DNA from: Litomosoides sigmodontis
Taxonomy: Eukaryota; Nematoda; Chromadorea; Rhabditida; Onchocercidae
Assembly (NCBI GenBank): GCA_963070105.1
Contig: OY718808.1
Location: 6,983,738 to 7,047,737 of the forward strand
Direction of reading: 5' to 3'
Length of the DNA: 64,000 bases
Shown piece after piece: positions 38,701 through 49,908 of this stretch; position 1 is the stretch's first letter, and each line of letters opens with the position of its first letter. The translations under genes were made by a program, and so were the position numbers. The notes under the pieces are model-generated. The model ran no database searches, was not told the origin of the DNA, and saw only the letters and a list, made by a program, of their open reading frames with translations.

Positions 38701-41396
38701 ATCCTAATTTAGCAAAACAAAATAGTGATAATTTTGCTTACTAGGCAATACCCATTCACCACTTGGCATATATTCGGAAATATCAAAACCACCCTTTCCA
38801 GGTTGCAAATCTAGCTTGTTGCCATCGTATGTCCATGAACCGAACTTAAATTTCTTTTTTAATTGTTAAATTAAATTAATTGTTCGGGTAACACAAACGA
38901 AATGTTTTTATTTATGTTTAAATTCTCAGAAAACAGTAATTTAAAATTTTCGCTGCTAAATTGAAAATTAATGTATTTTTTTGTGTTCGTTTTATTGAAA
39001 CTTATCAGTTACTCGGGAAAAAAATTTGCCATTTTACTCATACATAATACTTAATGGAAAATGTAACTTTATTTTTATAAACAAATCACGTAATGTTTGA
39101 CGTAATGTTGAAAAGAGCGATTACAAATTACGAATAGATCGTGTTATTTAGTACAAAGTAAATGATTTCGACTTCTAAGTGATAAATTGAATTATTCTTG
39201 TCGGCGAATTAAATCTAAGAGGAGAAGAGTGAAAAGCTTGCTAAGATGATGCACTGGTTTCTTCACGATGAGCAAGCAGTTCAGCGTATAAGGCGACCAA
39301 TGTATTAATCCAAATTGCTAAGATTTATTACGTATTTGATCATAAATCTTACTTAAATACTATTCTAAAATTTAAACACATTCATTCAATTGGCAAGAGA
39401 AAATAAAGAATTTCGCTGCTTCTATCACAAATTGCTATCGTAAAATAGTAAATCGCTTTCGCGCAACATAGCAGAGATGACAGAGATTTCAGGATAATAA
39501 ATAACAACCTTTTTATTCTGGATGTAATAATAGGCCTTACTTACAACAACAATATGTCAGTCATTTTGGGACGCTCTGTGTCTATCAACAAACACTGAAT
39601 TATCAAAGTGAGGGCGAGAAATGATGGAACAAGTTCTAGCAGCCTAATTAGTTTCATAATTAAGCAGTAAATTTTGTTCGAAGAGAAATTTAGATTAAAC
39701 TGGAAAGGTTAATTTGAAGGCAATTTAGGTTTGAATTTGAAGCATTCATTTGTCATCATTATGAATGAAATGGAACAAATATGAGTTGCATGTGCTGTAC
39801 AAAAAGTAAATCGCTAAAAGAAATTTAGCAAACTTCTTGGAAAAGTGTCAAATGAGAAATGCAATTTGTGAATGTGACTTGCTGCATGTGCAAGCGGCTA
39901 ACTGTAAACGGAAGCAATACTTAATCTCTAATTCTTCCAATCAAATTCTTTTTTGCATTGAAAAAAAAATTGAAATTACCTTGAAGAAGCAACGCTGCTC
40001 ATCGAAAGGGAACCACTCGATGTTAATTTTGCAGCTAATTTTAAAAATAGCAGGTGGAATCCATGAAATATCACCTGTATTGTAGACAATAATGTTGGTT
40101 GGATATGTCGAATCGAAATTTGCATCAACGCTGCAGCATTGCAATACTTTATCAGTTAAACATTTTTAACCAAAATAATTTTTGCAAAATTAGTTGAATA
40201 ATTAAAATAAAAGTTTAGGAATACAAAAAAGTTAAATTTCATTGAAAAACCCAACTGGCATTGTTTTGTTCTAAAAGAGAAAGCGCTTATCATGCATCAT
40301 TGGAGGGAAGGAACTTCGGCCATGTGAAAAGCTATTACTAATATTATTTAATTAGATTTAAATAGCCGTAAATATTAGTTGGCATACTGAAATTTGGAAA
40401 ATGATATCATGCAATACAATGCCATCACGTAACGTAGTGATTTGTTAATTTAATGGATAAGTGCAATTAGAGAATAAAATCTTTTCCTTGAAATAAACAT
40501 TATTTCAATTTTTTGATAATTTCCACAAAACTTATTAATTTAGTCCTTAATTATCAATTAGAAATTGTAGGATTTTTTTTTACTTACCTGTTATAGAGTA
40601 GTACATCTGGCTTCCATATTTTCCCAGCCGGAAAGCGAACATCCGTTATATTACCATATTTGCTCTTATCCCACCTAAGTTTGTAATCATTCCATGCCTG
40701 TGAACAAAAAAAAAAAGAGAAGAAAATGAAAAATATTAAGAGAATTAGGAAATTGTTGACATCGAACTGTCGTGGCACACTTTTTTGAATAATATTCCAT
40801 TTTAAGAGAAATTAAAGTTAATTAAAGTTATTCGATTATTTATTTGCGTAAATTTAGCAGTTGAAGGTGTGGAGAAGGCAGACTTATTTCAAATCGCAAT
40901 TCACATTCACTGATAAATCCAGCTCAATGCTAGAAAGAATTATCAGTTATCATATGAAAGCTGCATAACTTACATAGTCAAGCCATGCATTTACATAAAC
41001 AATTTGATTTTTCTCGTCAACATCAATGATTTGTTGCAAGGATACTTTCAAATAAACCTAAATAAATTTGATTTCCTTTAAATAAATGATTAAACTGGCA
41101 GTTCATTAGGAAAATGTGCAATTAATGGAAAACAAAAAGATCGCTGTGAGTGGTTGAATTGCAGGATGAAGCATATTTACAACGAAGTGCTGCTGGATTT
41201 GTAAAAATTACGAGAAAGACCGAACCACCACGGGCAGTGAGTGATTTTCTACCGGACGTTCTAAGCTGCTGTAGTTCTTCATTAGATCGTCGTACAGCAG
41301 ACGTTCGTAATAGCTAGCGGTGGTCATTTGCAGCAGTGGAAATAATGCGATCAGAAGCGAGCACCAAACCACCGAACTGATCCACGACTGTGACAT
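35710..41396 (-). CDS. acr-16: Nicotinic acetylcholine receptor alpha subunit, ACR-16 type, complete
   Basis: Ligand-gated cation channel subunit of the Cys-loop family; C. elegans ACR-16 forms the levamisole-insensitive nicotine receptor of body muscle. Exons (minus): 41226-41396, 40974-41057, 40588-40697, 39980-40130, 38742-38844, 38523-38624, 38243-38335, 37715-37801, 37057-37166, 36710-36873, 36177-36357, 35710-35874; 1,521 bases, 506 residues, all phases consistent. Signal peptide ([13 protein letters not shown]), then [42 protein letters not shown], a 13-residue Cys-loop ([15 protein letters not shown], about 155-169), and loop C with [10 protein letters not shown]: the vicinal Cys pair marks an alpha subunit. 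TM1 [19 protein letters not shown]2 [19 protein letters not shown]3 [22 protein letters not shown]4 in the last exon. Pore-lining GEK at the start of TM2 fits a cation channel. The start is the ATG at 41396. Confidence 0.95.
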
Positions 41397-43804
41397 CAGG
41401 TCAAACAGGTCCACTTTTTCCTTCCCAACCTATTGCTGCAGCTACCACCCACAATGGTGGATGTAAAATAAAGAATGAGAGAAAGAGGGATAGTGTGATG
41501 GATAAATTGCGTATTCCTTCACTTTTTCACTCCTTCTCTTCACGTTGCTAAAAAAAAAAAAAAAAGGTTTGGCGCATAATTAACTCATTTTTATGCATAG
41601 AATATTTAACAACAAATAGCTAAAATTAATTTCGAACAATTGATATATTTCAAAATTTTCAACGGAATGTATTTTTCATCTCAATTTCATCCTCCTCTTT
41701 CATCTATTTGCAGCTTGAAATTCGAAAAGTTTTCACAAAGTCAAGTTTTTAATGAGTTTCGAAAATTTACTAAATAACTATTTATAACTTTTCTCCTTTC
41801 ATTGCTACTTTGAAAATCGGGTAAAGTCAAACGAAATTGATGATCAAACCGCCGCATATTTCAACGATACCTAAACTAAACAGCTTAAAAATTATATGAA
41901 ATTATTGTGTGTTAGTGTCAGTTGGTACTTTACACAAAGCTGCGAAGTGAAAAATTGTTATTTTTGAAATTGATGAAATTTTTTGCTTCTTTTTAATTGT
42001 CAATAAACAAAGGTAATCAAAATTTTTTCAGATACACAGTGCTATCAGTCAGTTATCATATCAATCACTGATGATAACATTAGAGATGGACGTTTAATTA
42101 CCGTTTCTGAGACAAGAAACTCGTTGTAACAACTGTTTGAGCAATTCGTTTTGATCACACCGCTGACCAAATTCGTAAATTGCTCTTCTCATTTTCAAAT
42201 TATTGTATGCAATCAATAAACACTTTCACTTAGTTCATTGAAAATTTTCAAAAAATTCATTCTAACAAATTATTGACTAGAAGTTAATTAAATTTCAACT
42301 TTTAATATAATGTACCTAAACTATTAGAGATGACAATTAAAAGTCAAAAATTTCAATGCTAAAAGAAATGAGTGAATTGACTCATTCATTTGCTTCCAAT
42401 CCTCATCCTCTCCTTCTTCCTCCTCCTCCACCATCATCACTAGAGAATTTGTGCTTTGCTACAAAGTAATACTAAAAGTGTCTCTAATGGACGAGGATTA
42501 GTGAGGTTAGAAGGAAAGGAATTTAAAATGGAAGAAATGAGGCTGAAATGAGTGAAACGAAAGGAAATCTTGAAGTTTCATCTACTAGTAGGGAATTAGT
42601 AGAAATAAATGAATAAATTTTAATTTTTACTTTTCCGATTTAGTATTTTTTCTCAATTAAAAGAAAAACAGATGAGATTTTTCACAAGCATAGTGAATTA
42701 TTTAAATGAACAAATAAATTTGCAAAATTATATGCTAACAAATTTATTTAATTGCTTTTACGAGAAGTTATCAATGCAATGGAACAATCTTGAAATGATA
42801 GAAATTAAACTATTCAATTTCAACAAGTTTCAAAAGTTTTCATGCAGTTACAAATTAAATATTTCTCATGCAAATTTTCCTCTATTCGCTTCCTGTTTGA
42901 ATTTATTTGAAAAAAAATATTCTTATCAATTGAAGCGTTATAATTTCTCTTAACATTGTACGCTAAGTGATAACAATCACTTCTGCTCTTTCAATCGATA
43001 ATAATCGAACAACCACTTTTACCATTTCGATTAATGACAACCATAATTTACTACCATTTATAACTTGTTGGTTTAATGCTTTCAAAAATATCGTCGGTCT
43101 CATCAAAGGAACGCCAACTCATACAATTACATTCACACGCATATGATGATAGTATTTAAGTTTCAAAAGTGACAGAGAAGGAAACGATGAAGTCTCCTGC
43201 TTTTCAGAGTATGCTAGAATGCAATGTTTGTCAAAAAGGCTACCAAGTTTAAGTTGAAAAAAATCAAAACGAACTATAAAGCAATATTTGTTCGGCTCTT
43301 TTTTGATTTTGGAACAATCACAAAAGTTACCTTTGCACAGCAACAATAGCGATAGCAAAATAGTAATGATAATAAGTGATAACAAGGAGGTGATTGAGTG
43401 AAATTTGAAGCAGAAAAAAGAAGTAGGTTGAATGCATGAACACGTAAATAAGTAGAAGGTTGAGGGCGGAAAATTGCCGAAAATTTAAAATTAGCCAAGT
43501 GGTTTTCCTTCTTCTTCTTTTTTTTTTGATTGGATAATTTCCTCAAAGAATTTCAATTTTGAAAACAAATTGTAGGAAATGCCTTGTGTGAGATATATGG
43601 CTGCTAAGTTATTTTGAAGCGTTCGAAATAGTTCGTCAGTTCTCCTCCGTTCTTCCTCCCACGAACAGATAGATAGTTTAGTATGTGATAAATGGATTCC
43701 TTCCCACTTTATTATGGGCTATTATCAGTGGTAATATTGAAAGATGGCACTATCGATTTTTTCCCCTTTAAGATGGAAGATAAAATTGTGGGCGTATGAG
43801 AAAC

Positions 43805-43832
43805 GAAGGGAGAGAGGGAGAGGGAGAGAGAC
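43805..43832. repeat. (GA)n-rich tract
   Basis: A purine run of GA/GGA units in the long intergenic region. Confidence 0.8.
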
Positions 43833-44192
43833 AGAAAGGAATTTTAGGAAGGTTTAACAATAATAGTAGCGCTGGTTATTGAAGATAGTAATAAATTGAA
43901 ACGGCTGGAAGTGACGGGTTGGAATTTCTGAGAGCCAATGGCAGGGATGGCCTCATTTCTGTGAGTTACAAACTTCAGTAAGTTGTGCGAACGGATTTTC
44001 ATAAAAATATGCACATTTCATCGTATGGAATGAAAGGGAACAGCATAGTAACAGGTGTAAAATGCACAAGCTGAATTAGTACGAAACTAAAAAAAACTGA
44101 ATTACAGAAAATTTAAATTTCAATTCAGCAGTTTTTCGAATTTTCTTTTAAATTCATACATGTGCACCCACCTAGCTGTATTTAGTGTAAGC

Positions 44193-44267
44193 GAGAGAGA
44201 GGAAAGAAACTGAAATATTGTAGTTTCAGTAATAAATTCCTTTTCTCTCCCTTTCTCTCTCTCTCAT
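44193..44267. repeat. GA/CT inverted tracts with inner hairpin
   Basis: GAGAGAGAGG at 44193-44202 faces a CT tract ending near 44267. Between them ACTGAAA (44209-44215) and TTTCAGT (44224-44230) form a perfect 7-bp stem. Confidence 0.65.
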
Positions 44268-44787
44268 CTTTAATTTCTTGCAGAATATGAAATTATATGA
44301 GGGAGTTTCCTTAGAATTTAAATTTAGTTTAAGACAATTGTAAAATGCTAAAAATAATAGCAAAATTGATTGATTAGCTTAGGCTTGTTTTCTTTTGCGA
44401 TAAAAGAGATATTCGTTCTTTTTTTTGCTTTTAGCCATTTGCATGGATGTGAAAAATTTGAGCAAAAAGGAAAGCGTCAATGATGCTGTTATTGGGGAAA
44501 TGAATTATTTAGTGTTGTGGGGGTGGCGGTAGGTAATTTGTCGGTGAGATAAATCTCATCCGACGATCACTTCCTATCACGAGTGGAAGAAGGAGGGGAA
44601 GTGAACTGGTTGATCATCCGTCAATGAGATCCCAGCTGATTTAAAATTTCAGGCTTTTTCTCCCATGCCAAATACCCTTCCTCACTTCCACTAAAGTCTT
44701 CCAATGTTTGCTTATTTTTTTTACTGTTTCTTTTCGAAAATAAGACTAAATTCTTTCTTTGATTTAAACATTTGGATGAAATTCTTT

Positions 44788-44853
44788 TGTTGTTGTTGTT
44801 GCTGCTGCTGCTGCTGCTGCTGATGGTGATGGTGATGGTGATGATGATGATGT
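44788..44853. repeat. Compound trinucleotide microsatellite
   Basis: TTG units pass into seven or so CTG units, then TGA/TGG and GAT units. A short minus-strand frame reads through it as poly-Ser/Asn but has no other support. Confidence 0.9.
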
Positions 44854-46889
44854 TTGTGAGTGTTAGTTCAAGCAATTAAATTAATTCTTAAGTAATCGAT
44901 TACCAAATACCATAGCCAACTATTAAAGGCAAAAAATAAATATTGAAATAAATGTGTGGATCTGACGAGTCCCCATACTTGATCTTTGCGTAGAATTGTG
45001 AAAGGCAGGAAAAACCATCCTCGAACACTTCTCCTTCTTTTTTCCCAGCAATTTTATGAAAGTGAAGAAAGAAGCTAATTTCATTTCTCAAGAAAGAAAT
45101 AAGAAGCGGAAATGTGCTGCCGAATGTATGAGTGGTGAACATTTAGGAAATATATTTCATACTCTTCCTTCGCATCACTCCTCCACGCTACTCATTTGCT
45201 TTTTTCAGGAATATTTGAATTGAATATTTTTGATGGACCAACTACACTGTAGGAGTAGCAGCAATTTCACGCTGCACGAAACACTGCACTAGCATGACGT
45301 AAATAAATTTGATGAAAATTTCCACTTAATTACTAAAATGTATGTGTCGGGCAAACACAATGGAAATTATATTTCATTGCGTAAAAGATTTTGAGTGAGA
45401 TTGTTGTGTGTTGTAAAATACTACATAAGTAATTATAAATTACCAATGCATAAATTTTTTTTAAACTAATTTTTGTAGAAAATTTTTGCAAATAATTTTG
45501 CTGTTTGCTTTAATCGCATCGTTCTAAGTGACAACGCTGTAGCAACGGTCGCGGGAGCGGAAAAATGCGGTAGTATCTGATCAAACATTGATCAGACGGT
45601 GTCATCAGGAAACATTTCTTCTATTTTTGTCATTTTTTTCAAATTTTTCAATTCGCTTTTTTTTTTTTTTTTTATTGAAATTGAGTCATACACATTGTGT
45701 GTTGTAAATGTGGTGCACCGACCGTATGTTAATGTTCAGTTACGACACGCAATGAGTGTGTTTGATGCATTGCTAATATCAGCTGGATGATTAGGACGAA
45801 ATTTGAAAAAAGAGTTATTTGAAATAAATTAAGCGAGAACTGTGGCGTACTGTATACTTACGATATCCCTTCTAAAATATCCTATGAGTGGTCAAATTAA
45901 AATGTGAAATTTTACAAGTTATTTCAAAATGATAGTTCCATTTGTATGATTTTTTTACTTTAAATTTCGCATTTTTTTTTTAAATTTTACGATGACTGCT
46001 TGAATTTGAAGAAAAAAATGTTAATTGAATTGTCGTTATATATGTTAGATTTTAAGCAAGAAAGAAATTTAACTGATTTCTTGGTGAATAATGAAAATAA
46101 AAGTTGAGCGAATTAATTTCCTTCTTGTGAATTTAACTCGATTGCTAACAGTTATTCGAATGTAGCAATTTCAATTTTGCCTTAAAATGAAAAAAATTTT
46201 TACAAACGAATGCATAAATTTTAGAATATTACTGCTGAGTAATTATGCATAAGTAATTAAGTCATTTCAAATTTCAATAAAAAATTTTTCGAAACTTTTT
46301 TCCAAAAAAGAATATTTGCTTATGAAAAGAATAAAAATGAAAAATTACCAATGTACAATGTTTGTTCAGCTTGAATTTTAATCTCTCCTACTTCAAATGT
46401 GGAAAAAAAAGGGAAAAATTTGTTAGATATTAACCTGTTGTTTCATACCTTATAGAACTACTCCAACTTTTCAATTGGTAGTTTTCATCTATTTCTGATC
46501 CGATAATGTCAACTGCTCGCCATGTTCTAATTATTATTACATCTTTTGCTTATTTTAATTATGCAGCACCTGGTTAGTTTCCACTAATTTTCCACTAATG
46601 AAGTCTCAATCGCAAAACAACGATTTAAAATGCAAAGCAACAAATTCTATTTTGAACAAATACCACTTCCTCAATGATAATAATACCAATTAGCCTTTAT
46701 TAAACATAAAATAATTTACTTCATTGAACTGCTGTTTTTACAAATAGTAATGAATAATACGTGGTACTCTTAAATTGTACCATTCATTAGCTTAATTTTA
46801 GCTTCATCATTAGCTCTTTTTGTTATATCGTAAAAAAGGAAGAGCATTATCTTTTTGTCTTACCGTAAATTTGTTTATTATTTCTTTGG

Positions 46890-48302
46890 ATGAAACAAAA
46901 TTTAGATTGCATAAGTGGCACATCAGAGGGGTGCTCAAATGGTACAGCCTGTTTCTTAAACGTATGCTATCCATTGGATGGCCGTAAGTTTTCATTGCTG
47001 AAATGAAAGTTGAAATTGTGATAATAAAAATAACGATAAAATCAAAAATGAAATAAATGCTCATTGATGATCGTCTCATTTAACTGATAGCGATAAAGGC
47101 CACACAAAATAGCAATAGATATTTGCAATTGATTTTGCCGTGAAAATTCGATGAAATTTTACTTGCAGCAATTTCAAAATAATTTCAATTTATCCTCGTA
47201 GTTTTCCAGCTTGTTCGAATGGTCAGTGCGGTGGCGGATTCATTTGCGTAAATGGTACATGCCTGAATATCAGTGCACCAATAACTTCAGCAACTAAAAT
47301 TACTTGTAATCAGTTTATTTTACTATCAAAAAGTCCTACTACGCATCACTTTATGTTAAAATTAAATTAAAATAAAAATTCACTCATTAAATGTTAATGT
47401 AATCGAAGTGCTCAGAATGCTTTTTAACGCTTTTTAAGTTTCAATCATACGTCAGCTAATCTGGCACAATACTTTCCTAAATGTACGTCATCGTAGACTT
47501 TCACTGTCTCACATGAAGTAACTGACATATTAGATGCATTTTTGAAGCAAACAGAAAAATAAACTTCCCGCGAGTTCCTATCGTTGTGAAATTTGAACTT
47601 TTCTACTCGCTCAGGCAGCATTTTTTTCCAATTAAATAAGAGCTGCAAGCTTTTAGCGTTGACAACACCGACAACAACAACAACAACAACAACAGCAGCA
47701 GCAACGGCGGTGACAACACAAGAATGTGTGGACCGTAGTGCACCAGGCCGAACCAGTGACTGTCCACGAGTGAAACACTTATGCAACAATCCCACCTATT
47801 ACCAGCTGATGACACAACAATGTCCACATACGTGTGGTCGTTGTCCAGGTGCCACTCCCAAACCAAAGCCAGGTATTTTCAGTACGAAATATATTCGACG
47901 TGCAATTTGTTGCTTTTGATAACTATAGTTTCAAAATAAAATTAAAGAGAACTATTACAAAAAAACGAATTTATTGAATGGTAAATTTAGATGAAATAAT
48001 TTACTATAACAATATTTGATAATAAGCAAAGTGAGTAAAAGAAGTAAAATAAAGGCTTATTTTCAAAAAAAAAATAAATTAAAAACATTTATTAGTATTT
48101 TACTTATCAATTCTTTCATCACTTGTTGGAAATTTAATTTTAAAAAAATTGTTGATTTAACTGAAAATAATTTCTAGCTTGCACTGATCGCACTGGTGCA
48201 GATGGTACATCAAATTGCGCTTCCGTTTCGTATTTATGTGAAAATTCTATGTATCGCCAGCTTATGATGGAGCAATGTCCACGAACTTGTAAATTTTGTT
48301 AA
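46890..48302 (+). CDS. Secreted Cys-rich protein with two ShK (ShKT) domains, 5' end uncertain
   Basis: Exons: 46890-46983 (start uncertain), 47210-47305, 47657-47872, 48178-48302; exons 2-4 join in phase and end in TAA. The N-terminal part has two small Cys clusters (CISGTSEGCSNGTACFLNVC and CSNGQCGGGFICVNGTC), then a Thr/Ala-rich mucin-like linker encoded by an (ACA)n tract, then two ShKT domains: CVDRSAPG..DCPRVKHLC..CPHTCGRC and CTDRTGAD..NCASVSYLC..CPRTCKFC, each with the six-Cys pattern. ShKT modules are abundant in nematode secreted and surface proteins and can act on ion channels or as matrix modules; nothing here proves a channel-blocking role. The in-frame ATG at 46890 gives no signal peptide, so a 5' exon is probably missing; exon A may instead start at the acceptor 46905. 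AATAAA at 48400. Confidence 0.78.
47667..47713 (+). repeat. Coding (ACA)n/(GCA)n tract
   Basis: ACA repeats followed by GCA units inside the third exon of the ShK gene, encoding a Thr run and then Ala. Confidence 0.9.
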
Positions 48303-48900
48303 CATGGCGTGGAAGCTGTTGAAATGATTTAAATTTAAATTCGATAAAGAAGAATATTCAAGGTCGCTACTAATTAATGCTAAATTAATTTGATGACGGA
48401 ATAAAATGATTCCATTGTATGCGTTGTATTCTGTCATATTGTATACGACGAGCAGTTCGTATTTTAATAAATTTGAAATTCCTCAATTTATTACAAAAAT
48501 CAATAAATCGAAAGGTAAATAAATGAAGACAGAAGTCTCTATCTTAATTTACAGCTATAATACTTTTAAAATAATGGAAAAAATGAGTGTAAATGTGCTA
48601 AATTATGATAACTCTGAAATTGTTGGCAAAAAACAGAGAAAGTTTTAAATGAAAATTTAAATAGTTTTGCAAGACTTAATCGATACAAAAGAAAGTATGA
48701 AAATTAAAATTACGATAAAGATGATTCTAAGAACTTTCAAATATTGCTTAGTTGCTAAGTTCAAATAAAAATTTATCAAATACCCGCTAGATGTTTTGGT
48801 GTTCTATTTCTACGAAACAGTATGCCTAAAATACTGTGATAATTAATTTCAGAACACTTTTGCACAAGTGCTAAATAACGACTAAGTTAGTAGCAACAAA

Positions 48901-48951
48901 CAATAATAATAATTATGACAATAATAATAATAGTTAATAATAATAATGATG
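48901..48951. repeat. Imperfect (AAT)n microsatellite
   Basis: About 50 bases of AAT units with interruptions. Confidence 0.85.
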
Positions 48952-49892
48952 TGCGGTAGTGATATTGTATAAAGTAAGCGGTCAGTTGCAGTTAATATTC
49001 AGGAAATCTTAAGGACATGACAAGTGGTCAATTGAATTGTGTGGGACATGGCGAAGATCACACAATTAATATTGTTGGTGTAATTATGCAATTTGAAGTT
49101 GACCTTTTAAGGTCGTTAATTTGTATGCGAAGAGCAGTGAAAGGGAAAGGGTAAGAGTGTGAGCAGCGGAAGAGAGTTGTGGGAATGTGTGGACAATGGC
49201 TACTTTGTGTCTGTTTGCGACGGCCACATCAATTGTTCTTTCTTTCCTTCACTGTTATGCAACATCATTTAGGATTTCTCACCCTAAAATTACACTAACT
49301 ATGCTTTAAGTAATCTCTTCCCTTTATCAGGTATTTATAATCCTATGGACGTTCATTAAGCCATTCATTACTTACATTCAAAAGTTAGGGCCTTACTTAT
49401 AACTGATCATTGTGTCGTTCATTCAAAAGTTAGCGTATTTATTATCAGTCCTCCCACGCCCCTTGTTTTTTTTAAAATGCGTTTTGAGTACAGTAAGCAG
49501 CGAATTTGTAAAAATTTGTGGAACCGAAAGATTTATTCCGTCCATGTGAAATACTTTGAAAAGTTTTTCCTGACGTTCCAGTGAAAGAAGTGAATAAGAC
49601 GTAGACTGGAACAGATAGGGGCGTGTTGATATTATTTTTAATTAAATTAGTTGATTATTTGATTCTTTCTAGCTTAAATACAACACAACAATAACATTAT
49701 TCTTCTCGAATTACTAATTAATTAGCGTTTGATGACAGTCGTGTCACAAATGTTTGCTTTAATTTGTGAATTATGTATGTTTGTACTTTATAAATTGCTA
49801 AAATAAATTTCGTTAAATTAAAATAATTTTATTTCTCACTTTATAAAATAAATGTGCAACATAGCTTTTTTAAAGAAAAAAAAAATGGTTTG

Positions 49893-49902
49893 CTCGTTTT
49901 AG
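49893..49902 (+). other. Probable trans-splice acceptor, kinase gene
   Basis: CTCGTTTTAG ends six bases before the ATG at 49909, the usual spacing for a spliced-leader site. Inferred. Confidence 0.45.
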
Positions 49903-49908
49903 GCGCAA

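Larger units (their letters stand above)
41397..46889. other. 5.5-kb intergenic region between divergent genes
   Basis: Upstream of both the receptor gene and the ShK gene. I see no coding exon of my own choosing; open frames here are short, AT-driven and motif-free. It may contain the missing signal-peptide exon of the ShK gene and long-range regulatory DNA. Repeats are listed separately. Confidence 0.5.
48303..49908. other. Intergenic region
   Basis: 1.6 kb; holds AATAAA at 48400-48405, an (AAT)n tract near 48901-48951 and the upstream region of the kinase gene. No other gene. Confidence 0.6.

Noticed and set aside
44621..44875. Open frame over the trinucleotide microsatellite, minus strand
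   Set aside because: Ser/Asn/Ile runs are produced by the repeat itself.
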